From Streptomyces pyxinae (GTDB lineage: Bacteria; Actinomycetota; Actinomycetes; Streptomycetales; Streptomycetaceae): a stretch of DNA of 64,000 nucleotides. Location of the stretch: the NCBI RefSeq assembly GCF_024756275.1, contig NZ_JANUGQ010000001.1:372001-436000 (forward strand), written 5' to 3'. Every line of letters starts with the position of its first letter. Position 1 is the stretch's first letter. Below are positions 57,740-64,000 of the stretch, in pieces. Below the pieces are notes generated by a model. It worked only from the letters and a program-made list of their open reading frames with translations. It did no database searches and was not told the origin of the DNA. Made by a program: the position numbers and the translations under genes.

Positions 57740-60079
57740 CTGACTACGACTTTCCGAGCTCTCGGAATCCTTCCCGAGACCGCCGAAGCCCTTGAAGCCG
57801 TCGGCATCACCACCCCCTTCCCCATCCAGGAGATGACCCTTCCGGTCGCCCTCTCCGGCACCGACGTCATCGGCCAGGCCAAGACCGGCACCGGCAAGAC
57901 GCTGGGCTTCGGTCTGCCGCTGCTGGAGCGGGTCACCGTCCCCGCCGACGTGGAGGCGGGCCGGGCGCGGCCCGAGCAGCTGACCGACACCCCGCAGGCG
58001 CTCGTCGTCGTTCCGACCCGCGAGCTCTGCACCCAGGTCACCAACGACCTGCTCACCGCCGGCAAGGTCCGCAACGTCCGGGTCCAGGCGATCTACGGCG
58101 GCCGGGCCTACGAGCCGCAGGTCGAGGCGCTCCAGAAGGGTGTCGACGTGGTCGTCGGCACCCCGGGCCGGCTGCTCGACCTGGCCGGCCAGCGCAAGCT
58201 GAACCTGTCGCACGTCCGGGCCCTGGTGCTCGACGAGGCCGACGAGATGCTGGACCTCGGCTTCCTGCCGGACGTCGAGAAGATCATCAACCTGCTGCCG
58301 GCCAAGCGGCAGACCATGCTCTTCTCGGCCACCATGCCGGGCGCCGTGATCGGCCTCGCCCGCCGTTACATGTCGCAGCCCACCCACATCCGCGCCACCG
58401 CGCCGGACGACGAGGGCGTGACCGTCGCCAACATCACCCAGCGGGTGTACCGGGCGCACTCCATGGACAAGCCCGAGATGGTCTCGCGGATCCTCCAGGC
58501 CAACGGCCGGGGCCTCGCGATGATCTTCTGCCGCACCAAGCGCACCGCCGCCGACATCGCGGAGCAGCTGGAGCGGCGCGGCTTCGCGTCCGGCGCGGTC
58601 CACGGCGACCTGGGCCAGGGCGCCCGCGAGCAGGCGCTGCGCGCCTTCCGCAACGGCAAGGTGGACGTGCTGGTCTGCACCGATGTGGCCGCGCGCGGCA
58701 TCGATGTGGAGGGCGTCACCCATGTGATCAACTACCAGACGCCGGAGGACGAGAAGACCTACCTCCACCGGGTCGGCCGCACCGGCCGCGCGGGCCGCAC
58801 CGGTACCGCCGTGACGCTGGTCGACTGGGACGACATCCCGCGCTGGCAGCTGATCAACAAGGCGCTCGGCCTGAACTTCCACGAGCCCGCCGAGACCTAC
58901 TCCACCTCCCCACACCTCTATGAGGAGCTGGACATCCCGGCCGGTACGAAGGGTGTCCTGCCGCGCTCGGAGCGCACCCGGGCCGGGTTGGACGCCGAGC
59001 AGCTGGAGGACCTGGGCGAGCCGGGCGGCCGTGGCGGTCGCGGTGGCCGGAGCCGTACGGACCGGAGCGCCCCCGCCGCCGAGGAGCGCCCGGCGCGCAC
59101 CCGGGCGCCGCGCCAGCGCCGCCGTACCCGGAACGGTGCCCCGGTGGCGGACGCCCCCGCGGCCACGGCCGCTCCGGTGGCCGAGGCCGGTGCCGAGGCC
59201 CCGGCGACCCGCACGCCGCGCCGCCGCCGTCGCACCCGGGGCGGCTCGGCGCCGATCCCGGTGGCCGGCGCGACCCCGGTGACCGCCGAGGCGCAGCCGG
59301 TGGCCGAGGCCCCGGTGGCGGCTCCGGTCGTGGCCCCGGCCGTCGCGGAGCCGGTGGCTCCGGTGGCCCCTGCCGCACCCATGGCCGAGGCCGTGGCGAC
59401 CGCCGCCGAGGCCGTGGCCCTGGTCACGGAGGAGGCGCCGGTGAAGCCGCGCCGCACCCGTACCCGGAAGGCCGCCGCCAAGACGGCCGAGCCGGTGGCC
59501 GCCGAGCCCGCCGCCGTGGTGGCGGACACCGCCGAGCCCGTGGTCGCCGTGGAGCCGGCCGAGGCCCCCGTCGCGGAGTCCAAGCCCCGGCGCCGGACCC
59601 GCAAGGCCGCCGCAGCCCCGGTGACCTCGGTGGACGAGGCGCCCGTCGTGACCGAGGTCGTGGCGGAGGCCGAGCCCAAGCCGCGGCGCACCCGCAAGGC
59701 GGCCGCCAAGAAGGCCGAGCCGGTCGCGGAGCAGGTGTCCGAGGCCGTGGCCGAAGCCCCGGCCGAGCCGGTGGCCGAGGCCAAGCCCCGCCGCCGCGCC
59801 CGCAAGGTGGCCGAGGCCCCGGTGGACGAGCCTGTGGCGGAGGCCGAGCCCAAGCCCCGGCGCACCCGCAAGGCGGCGGCCAAGAAGGCCGAGCCGGTCG
59901 CGGAGGCGCCCGCCGCCGAGGCCGTGGCCGAGGCCGAGCCCAAGCCGCGCCGCCGGACCCGCAAGGCGGCGGAAGCGCCGGTCGCGGAGCCGGAGGCGGC
60001 GGCCGAGGCCAAGCCCCGGCGCACCCGGAAGGCGGCGGCCAAGAAGACGGCCGCGCCCGCCGAGGCCGCTGCCGAGTAG
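57740..60079 (+). CDS. DEAD-box ATP-dependent RNA helicase with Lys/Ala-rich tail
   Basis: This 779-residue RhlE/CsdA-like helicase has a Q-motif region (FRALGILPETAEALEAVGITTPFPIQE), motif I AKTGTGKT, PTRELCTQ, TPGRLLD, VLDEADEMLD and LFSAT, followed by CTDVAARGIDVEGV and HRVGRTGRAGR. From about residue 430 a 350-residue tail of Arg/Lys/Ala/Glu repeats (PKPRRTRKAAAKKAEPVAE and variants) probably binds RNA. The first in-frame ATG (57833) would delete the Q-motif. The only start upstream of it is CTG at 57740, with AGAAGAGG before it, overlapping the stop of a 10-codon ORF. It unwinds structured RNA, as in ribosome assembly or mRNA decay. Syntenic relative: Rv3211. Confidence 0.88.
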   Translation: MTTTFRALGILPETAEALEAVGITTPFPIQEMTLPVALSGTDVIGQAKTGTGKTLGFGLPLLERVTVPADVEAGRARPEQLTDTPQALVVVPTRELCTQVTNDLLTAGKVRNVRVQAIYGGRAYEPQVEALQKGVDVVVGTPGRLLDLAGQRKLNLSHVRALVLDEADEMLDLGFLPDVEKIINLLPAKRQTMLFSATMPGAVIGLARRYMSQPTHIRATAPDDEGVTVANITQRVYRAHSMDKPEMVSRILQANGRGLAMIFCRTKRTAADIAEQLERRGFASGAVHGDLGQGAREQALRAFRNGKVDVLVCTDVAARGIDVEGVTHVINYQTPEDEKTYLHRVGRTGRAGRTGTAVTLVDWDDIPRWQLINKALGLNFHEPAETYSTSPHLYEELDIPAGTKGVLPRSERTRAGLDAEQLEDLGEPGGRGGRGGRSRTDRSAPAAEERPARTRAPRQRRRTRNGAPVADAPAATAAPVAEAGAEAPATRTPRRRRRTRGGSAPIPVAGATPVTAEAQPVAEAPVAAPVVAPAVAEPVAPVAPAAPMAEAVATAAEAVALVTEEAPVKPRRTRTRKAAAKTAEPVAAEPAAVVADTAEPVVAVEPAEAPVAESKPRRRTRKAAAAPVTSVDEAPVVTEVVAEAEPKPRRTRKAAAKKAEPVAEQVSEAVAEAPAEPVAEAKPRRRARKVAEAPVDEPVAEAEPKPRRTRKAAAKKAEPVAEAPAAEAVAEAEPKPRRRTRKAAEAPVAEPEAAAEAKPRRTRKAAAKKTAAPAEAAAE

Positions 60080-60109
60080 TCGCCCGCCGGTCCCGTGCGG
60101 GCCGGCGAA

Positions 60110-60145
60110 CCGAGGGGCCCCGCCATCACTGGCGGGGCCCCTCGG
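60110..60145 (+). terminator. Terminator after the DEAD-box helicase
   Basis: A perfect 16-base stem (60110-60125 with 60130-60145) has a TCAC loop, about 30 bases past the stop codon. Confidence 0.85.
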
Positions 60146-60199
60146 CGTATCGCCTCCCCGCCTGCCGGGGGCCGTCCCGGGGCCGGTTAGCCTCGTGCC

Positions 60200-61084
60200 A
60201 TGAGCCGGCCGCCCACCTTCGTCCCGCCCGCCTGCGCCCGCGCCCGTCGGCTGCGTACCGCCCGGGGCGACTTCGCCGTACTGGAAGCCACCCCCCGGGA
60301 CGGACTCGGCCCCCGGGGCACCGCCCTGCTGCTGCCCGGCTACACCGGGAGCAAGGAGGACTTCATCGCGCTGCTCCAGCCGCTGACCGAGGCGGGTTAC
60401 CGGGTGCTCGCGGTGGACGGCCGGGGACAGTACGAGACACCCGGGCCGGACGACGAAAGTGCCTACGCCCAGGGGGAGTTGGCGCTGGATGTGCTGGCCC
60501 AGGCGACGGCCGCCGACCCCGCCGGCGCGGGCGTGCACCTGCTCGGGCACTCGCTCGGCGGCCAGATCGCCCGGGCCGCCCTGCTGGCCGACCCCTCGTG
60601 CTTCACCACCCTGACGCTCATGTCCTCCGGACCCGCCGAGGTGGCTCCGGCGCAGCGGGAGAAGGTCGCGCTGCTGAGCGGCGCCCTGGCGACGATGACC
60701 ATGGCCGAGGTGTGGGAGGCGATGCGCGCCCTGGACCCGCCGGAGGAGGCGGACGACCCGAAGAGCGACCGGGCCGACCTGCGTCACCGCTGGCTGCTGC
60801 ACAACCCGGCCCAGCTGGTGGCGACCGGCCGGGCGCTGACCGTGGAGTCGGACCGGGTGGCCGAGCTGACCGCCCTGCGCCCGGCGCCGCCGGTCCATGT
60901 GATCTCCGGCGTCCGGGACGACACCTGGCCGGTGCCACTGCTCGACGACATGGCGACGCGGCTCGGGGCGCACCGTACGGTCGTCGCGGGCGCCGAGCAC
61001 TCCCCCAACACCGACCGCCCGGCCGAGACCGCCCGCGCCCTCGCGGCCTTCTGGGACCGCCACCCGGCGGACGGCCGCCGATAA
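60200..61084 (+). CDS. Alpha/beta-fold hydrolase (lysophospholipase-like)
   Basis: The 294-residue cytosolic hydrolase has LLLPGYTGSKEDF (oxyanion region), AVDGRGQYETPG, the nucleophile elbow LLGHSLGGQIA (Ser about 118), the Asp in ISGVRDDTWPV and the His in GAEHSPNTDRP. The layout is like bacterial lysophospholipase/haloperoxidase-type hydrolases; the substrate is unknown. There is no Shine-Dalgarno, and TAGCCT (60188-60193) ends six bases before the ATG, suggesting a leaderless mRNA. It converges on the NYN gene with only 27 bases between. Confidence 0.87.
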   Translation: MSRPPTFVPPACARARRLRTARGDFAVLEATPRDGLGPRGTALLLPGYTGSKEDFIALLQPLTEAGYRVLAVDGRGQYETPGPDDESAYAQGELALDVLAQATAADPAGAGVHLLGHSLGGQIARAALLADPSCFTTLTLMSSGPAEVAPAQREKVALLSGALATMTMAEVWEAMRALDPPEEADDPKSDRADLRHRWLLHNPAQLVATGRALTVESDRVAELTALRPAPPVHVISGVRDDTWPVPLLDDMATRLGAHRTVVAGAEHSPNTDRPAETARALAAFWDRHPADGRR

Positions 61085-61111
61085 CCGCGGGCGAACCACC
61101 GGACAGCGGCC

Positions 61112-62098
61112 TCAGAGCCGGGCGCGGAGGTGCTCCCAGAAGCCGTCCCGCAGGGCCCGGCGCTGCACGGGGTGACCGCGCAGGGAGCGGCCCAGCATCC
61201 GTTCGGCCTCGATCAGCAGATCCTGGTCGACCGCGCCCGGCAGATACGGGTGGCCGGTCAGCAGCTCGGCCATCGCCTGCGGCCCGCGCGCGGTCAGCCA
61301 CTCCGCCCCGATCCGGGCGCCCACGAACCGCACCTCGTCCCGGGAGGGCGGCGGCTCGCCCTCGTTCTCGTACGTCGTCACCGGCCGGCGGGTCACATAG
61401 GGGCGGCAGAAGTCCAGGTCGAAGACGCGGGTGGAGTCGGCCTCCCAGCGCAGCGGCTCGGCCTGGTTGGAGCCCTCGGCCGCCTCGACGCCCCACAGAT
61501 GGACCCGGGTGCCGTACGCCTGGGCCGCCTCCACGGCCGAGACCAGGTCCTCGTCGCCGCCGACCAGGGCCGCGTCGCTGATGGCGCGGTGCCGGGCGAG
61601 GGTCTCCAGGTCGGAGCGGATGAGCGAGTCGACGCCCTTCTGCTGGTTGTTGGCGTTGAGGTTGCCGAGCCGCACCTTCACATCGGGCAGGGCGGCGACG
61701 GACTGCTGCTCGGTGGTGTGGATACGGCGGCGGGCGCCGTCGTACCAGTAGACCCGGAGCAGCCGGCTGTCCGCGAAAATGGTGCGGGCGGTGTCGATGA
61801 GGGCGGCGATCAGGCCCTCGGTGTCCAGGTCGAAGGAGCGCCGGTCCTCGGTGCCCGCCACCAGCAACCCGGCCGAAGCATGGACGTAACCCGCGTCGAC
61901 GAAAATGGCATGGGTCGAGAGGGCGGAGGGCGTCTTCGCCACCTCGACCAGCATGCGCCGCAGGAGCTCATTGGTGCGCTCCAGACCGGCTTCGACCCGG
62001 GCGAGCGCCCCGTCGTCACCACCGGCGCCACCGCCGGCGCCGTCACCACCACTACTGCCGCCGGCCGGCGCCGCCGGGAAAAGGTCCGTGTCATTCAT
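61112..62098 (-). CDS. NYN-domain (PIN-like) putative ribonuclease
   Basis: This 328-residue protein has a short coiled N-terminal part (LARVEAGLERTNELLRRMLVEVA) followed by an NYN domain (about 62-225). The acidic active-site positions are seen in AIFVDAGYVHA (about 65-75), KGVDSLIRSDLETL and ALVGGDEDLVSAVEAAQ (about 163), as in LabA/limkain-b1-type nucleases. A C-terminal extension with DQDLLIEAERMLGRSLRGHPVQRRALRDGFW is common to the streptomycete group. GGGG precedes the ATG at 62098. It probably acts on RNA, though DNA or regulatory roles have been found in relatives. It diverges from the 50-residue peptide gene. Confidence 0.82.
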   Translation of the reverse strand: MNDTDLFPAAPAGGSSGGDGAGGGAGGDDGALARVEAGLERTNELLRRMLVEVAKTPSALSTHAIFVDAGYVHASAGLLVAGTEDRRSFDLDTEGLIAALIDTARTIFADSRLLRVYWYDGARRRIHTTEQQSVAALPDVKVRLGNLNANNQQKGVDSLIRSDLETLARHRAISDAALVGGDEDLVSAVEAAQAYGTRVHLWGVEAAEGSNQAEPLRWEADSTRVFDLDFCRPYVTRRPVTTYENEGEPPPSRDEVRFVGARIGAEWLTARGPQAMAELLTGHPYLPGAVDQDLLIEAERMLGRSLRGHPVQRRALRDGFWEHLRARL

Positions 62099-62219
62099 AC
62101 GGGCCCCATTCTCCGCCGTACCGCCGGGCGCGACCCCCCGGCCCCCGGGACCGCGAGTCCCCGCTCGACCCCGCCCGCCCCGCCCCGCACCGGACACGCC
62201 CCTTCACACCCAGCAGTGC

Positions 62220-62247
62220 TTAGACAACGAAAGATTTTCTTTAGTGT
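62220..62247 (+). promoter_or_regulatory. Candidate promoter of the 50-residue peptide gene
   Basis: TTAGAC (62220-62225) and TAGTGT (62242-62247) are separated by 16 bases. The spacer holds a short inverted repeat AAAGA-TTT-TCTTT and is the most AT-rich stretch in the window, standing out from the GC-rich surroundings. Confidence 0.5.
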
Positions 62248-62335
62248 AGGGAATGTTTGCGATCCGCGTGCTGTTGCACTCGTACAGCCACCAGTTCTCC
62301 ATCAGGAGGATCAACTCCGACGAAGGGAGAAGCCC

Positions 62336-62488
62336 ATGCGCTTCGAAATTCTGCGACTCGACGACGTCGACGGCACCGCCGTGGACAGCACCGTCGTGGA
62401 CGCCGCCTCCGTCAACCTCATCGTGCAGCAGGCCGCGTCGGTCGGCCAGCGCATCTATATCCGCCCGGCCGGGGACCCGGTCTCGTAA
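62336..62488 (+). CDS. Conserved 50-residue orphan peptide
   Basis: A well-formed short gene: GAAGGGAGAAG lies six bases before the ATG, an AT-rich promoter lies upstream and a hairpin follows. The product begins MRFEILRLDDVDGTAVDST and ends VGQRIYIRPAGDPVS. It is acidic at the N-terminus and hydrophobic in the middle (AASVNLIVQQAA), with no Cys and no signal peptide. I recall near-identical short proteins annotated as hypothetical in many streptomycetes, which would imply selection on the peptide. No family or function is known to me. It diverges from the NYN gene and converges on marC. Confidence 0.8.
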   Translation: MRFEILRLDDVDGTAVDSTVVDAASVNLIVQQAASVGQRIYIRPAGDPVS

Positions 62489-62517
62489 CCCGTTCCTTCA
62501 CCGGAGCACACGGCACC

Positions 62518-62563
62518 GCGCCCCCGCACGGACTTCCCGGAAGGAGAATCCGTACGGGGGCGC
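62518..62563. terminator. Terminator between the 50-residue peptide and marC
   Basis: GCGCCCCCGCACGGA (62518-62532) pairs with TCCGTACGGGGGCGC (62549-62563) with a single mismatch. The loop contains the palindrome CTTCCCGGAAG. Confidence 0.7.
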
Positions 62564-62597
62564 AGTGCTGTCCGCACGGTCGGCGACGGACTCGGAT

Positions 62598-63203
62598 TCA
62601 GGAGCCCCGGATTACCTGGGTGACGCCGTTGATGATCTGCTGAACGGCGATCGCGGAGAGCATCATGCCGGCGAGCCGGGTGACCAGCACCACGCCGCCG
62701 TCCTTGATCACCCGGATGATCAGCAGCGAGTAGCGCATGGTCAGCCAGAGCACCACATGCATGGCGGCGATCGCCGCCCAGACGGAGATCTGCTGGCTGA
62801 CGCCCTTGGCGTGCTGCACCGCCAGGATGACCGACACGATGGCACCGGGGCCGGCGAGCAGCGGCATCCCGAGCGGTACGAGCGCGACGTTGACGTCCTT
62901 GGTCTGCTTGGGCTCGTCGGTCTTGCCGGTGAGCAGGTCGAGCGCGATCAGCAGCAGGAGCAGTCCGCCGGCGATCATCAGCGCGGGCACCGAGACATGC
63001 AGATAGCCCAGGATCTGCTGGCCCAGGATGCCGAAGACGGTGATCACGCCGAACGCGACGGCCACCGCCTGCCAGGCCATCCGGCGCTGGACCTTGGCGG
63101 GGCGGCCGGAGGTCAGGGCCAGGAAGATCGGCGTGATGCCCGGCGGGTCCATGATGACGAACAGGGTGAGGAAGAGGGAGCCGAAGACGGCGAGGTCGAA
63201 CAC
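62598..63203 (-). CDS. MarC-family (UPF0056) integral membrane protein
   Basis: The 201-residue protein has six hydrophobic segments and the MarC hallmarks LFVIMDPPGITPIFLALT near the N-terminus and VALVPLGMPLLAGPGAIVSVIL in the middle, ending AGMMLSAIAVQQIINGV. The family has unknown transport-like function; an early proposed link to multiple antibiotic resistance was not upheld. The GTG at 63203 follows AAGGAA. It converges on the 50-residue peptide gene and lies downstream of the PHP-domain gene on the same strand. Confidence 0.9.
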   Translation of the reverse strand: MFDLAVFGSLFLTLFVIMDPPGITPIFLALTSGRPAKVQRRMAWQAVAVAFGVITVFGILGQQILGYLHVSVPALMIAGGLLLLLIALDLLTGKTDEPKQTKDVNVALVPLGMPLLAGPGAIVSVILAVQHAKGVSQQISVWAAIAAMHVVLWLTMRYSLLIIRVIKDGGVVLVTRLAGMMLSAIAVQQIINGVTQVIRGS

Positions 63204-63346
63204 GGTGGTTCCTTGCGGGGTGTGCGAGACGTACGAGGCGGTGCGAGGCGGAGGGGCCGGGCCGACGGGGGTGCGGCCGGCCGGGGGCGACGGGAGAACG
63301 GCGCGCGGGGCGTGCGGGTGACACGCACCGGGCGGAGTGCGGGACG

Positions 63347-64000
63347 TTACGGGCGTCCGCCCGCGCCCGGCACCGGGAACGCGCCGGTCGCGCGCCGGGT
63401 GATCTCGCCGTAGGTCTCGGGGTCGGTGGTGTACTCGCCGAGCCGACAGGTCTTGCGGGTGCCGTGGTAGTCGCTGGAGCCGGTGGTGAGCAGCCCCAGG
63501 TCGGCGGCGAGGCCGCGCAACCGGTCCCGGGCCTCCGCGTCGTGGTCCATGTGGTCGACCTCGACGCCGTCGAGACCGCAGGCGGCGAGTTTCGCGATGG
63601 CCGCCTCGGAGACCGTACGGCCCCGTTTGACGGCGAGCGGATGGGCGAAGACGGTGACCCCGCCCGCCGCCTTGACGAGCCGCACGGCCTCGCAGGCGTC
63701 CAGCTCGTGCTTGGGCACGTACGCCGGGCCGCCGTCGCCCAGCCACTGGGCGGTGAAGGCGTCCGAGACGGTGGGTACGAGACCCAGCTCGACCAGCGCC
63801 TCCGCGAGGTGCGGGCGGCCCACCGAGCCATCTCCGGCGATGGCCGCGACCCGCTCCCAGGTGATCGGGACGCCCAGCTCGCGGAGCTTGGCCACCATGG
63901 TCCGGGCACGCGGCACCCGGTCGTCCCGGACCAGCTCGCGCTCGCGGAGGAGGTCGGGCTCGTCGGGGTCGAAGAGGTAGGCGAGCAGATGGACCCCGGT
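63347..64000 (-). CDS. PHP-domain phosphoesterase (partial, runs off right edge)
   Basis: The frame is open to the last base; 217 C-terminal residues are visible. The PHP signature is split: the first metal motif is beyond the edge, but GVTVFAHPLAV (His ligand), GLDGVEVDHMDHD and GLLTTGSSDYHG (Asp/His ligands near the end) are present. Proteins of this size are usually 3',5'-nucleotide bisphosphate phosphatases (RNase AM/TrpH-like). A middle insertion with RELGVPITWERVAAIAGDGSVGRPHLAEALV matches that subgroup. It lies upstream of marC. Confidence 0.88.
   Translation of the reverse strand, partial: TGVHLLAYLFDPDEPDLLRERELVRDDRVPRARTMVAKLRELGVPITWERVAAIAGDGSVGRPHLAEALVELGLVPTVSDAFTAQWLGDGGPAYVPKHELDACEAVRLVKAAGGVTVFAHPLAVKRGRTVSEAAIAKLAACGLDGVEVDHMDHDAEARDRLRGLAADLGLLTTGSSDYHGTRKTCRLGEYTTDPETYGEITRRATGAFPVPGAGGRP

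Noticed and set aside
57833..57835. ATG at 57833 as the start of the DEAD-box helicase
   Set aside because: It would remove the Q-motif region, which is clearly encoded upstream, and has no ribosome binding site.
62253..63413. Long plus-strand frame starting at ATG 62253 after the AT-rich promoter
   Set aside because: It overlaps the orphan peptide in another frame and runs antisense through marC. The translation shows no recognisable domain and the codon pattern is that of an antisense frame.

Overview
The window looks like about 64 kb of a Streptomyces (or close relative) chromosome. GC content is very high, GTG starts are common, Ala/Pro/Gly-rich tails are frequent, and most GC-rich terminators lack a U-tract. 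Marker genes include wblC/whiB7, moeZ, mycoredoxin, the DUF3152 and DUF3107 proteins, a UPF0182 membrane protein and the AdnAB helicase-nuclease pair. I see no insertion sequence, prophage, CRISPR array or rRNA operon. Both ends cut genes: a TetR regulator on the left and a PHP-domain protein on the right.

Layout. 1-5 kb: TetR regulator (partial), hisN, a CBS-domain protein, then a monofunctional catalase divergent from its CatR/Fur-type repressor, with face-to-face promoters over one operator. 4.9-7.4 kb: two identical initiator tRNA genes flank a Sel1-repeat protein. 7.5-13.2 kb: UPF0182 membrane protein, PPA1309-family protein, PDZ/Lon (YlbL-type) protease and a small membrane protein. 13.5-17.8 kb: moaE, a tail-anchored SDR, a DUF2342 metalloprotease-like protein and an overlapping Nudix gene. 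17.9-21.1 kb: three tandem AIM24-family genes, the first one fused to TerD. 21.3-24.8 kb: YgjP-type metallopeptidase, then an E1/ThiF-like protein overlapping an ABC1/UbiB kinase-like gene. 25.1-30.6 kb: a mini zinc-ribbon protein, wblC with a long attenuated leader and a coupled downstream gene, uvrD2, mycoredoxin and nudC. 30.6-41.2 kb: M20 dipeptidase, adnB, adnA and an alkyltransferase-like protein. 41.5-46.2 kb: an LPG-synthase-like membrane protein with an embedded kinase-like domain, and a lipoprotein peptidase. 46.3-53.4 kb: moeZ, spherulin-4-like protein, epimerase, a broken PelF-type glycosyltransferase, DUF3152 and an alpha/beta hydrolase. 53.8-64 kb: small acidic protein, TetR, DUF3107, small membrane protein, ferritin-like protein, DEAD-box helicase, alpha/beta hydrolase, NYN protein, a 50-residue peptide, MarC and PHP.

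The backbone (UPF0182, PDZ protease, DUF2342, ABC1, WhiB7/WblC, UvrD2, mycoredoxin, NudC, AdnB/AdnA, alkyltransferase-like, MoeZ, DUF3152, TetR, DUF3107, ferritin-like, DEAD-box helicase) matches, as I recall it, the order of Mycobacterium tuberculosis Rv3193c-Rv3211. It therefore appears to be an old actinobacterial block concerned with DNA repair, antibiotic and oxidative stress, and sulfur-carrier activation. The AIM24/TerD trio and the epimerase/spherulin-4/PelF group look like Streptomyces-side insertions.

The most interesting signals are these: the complete wblC regulatory leader (AT-rich box before -35, 109-codon upstream ORF, intrinsic terminator); the catA/catR shared operator; a truncated PelF-like gene in frame with an epimerase; the E1-like/ABC1 gene pair; a 50-residue orphan peptide; a probable CTG start overlapped by a 10-codon ORF in the DEAD-box mRNA; and several short-period tandem arrays that begin inside the 3' ends and stop codons of genes.
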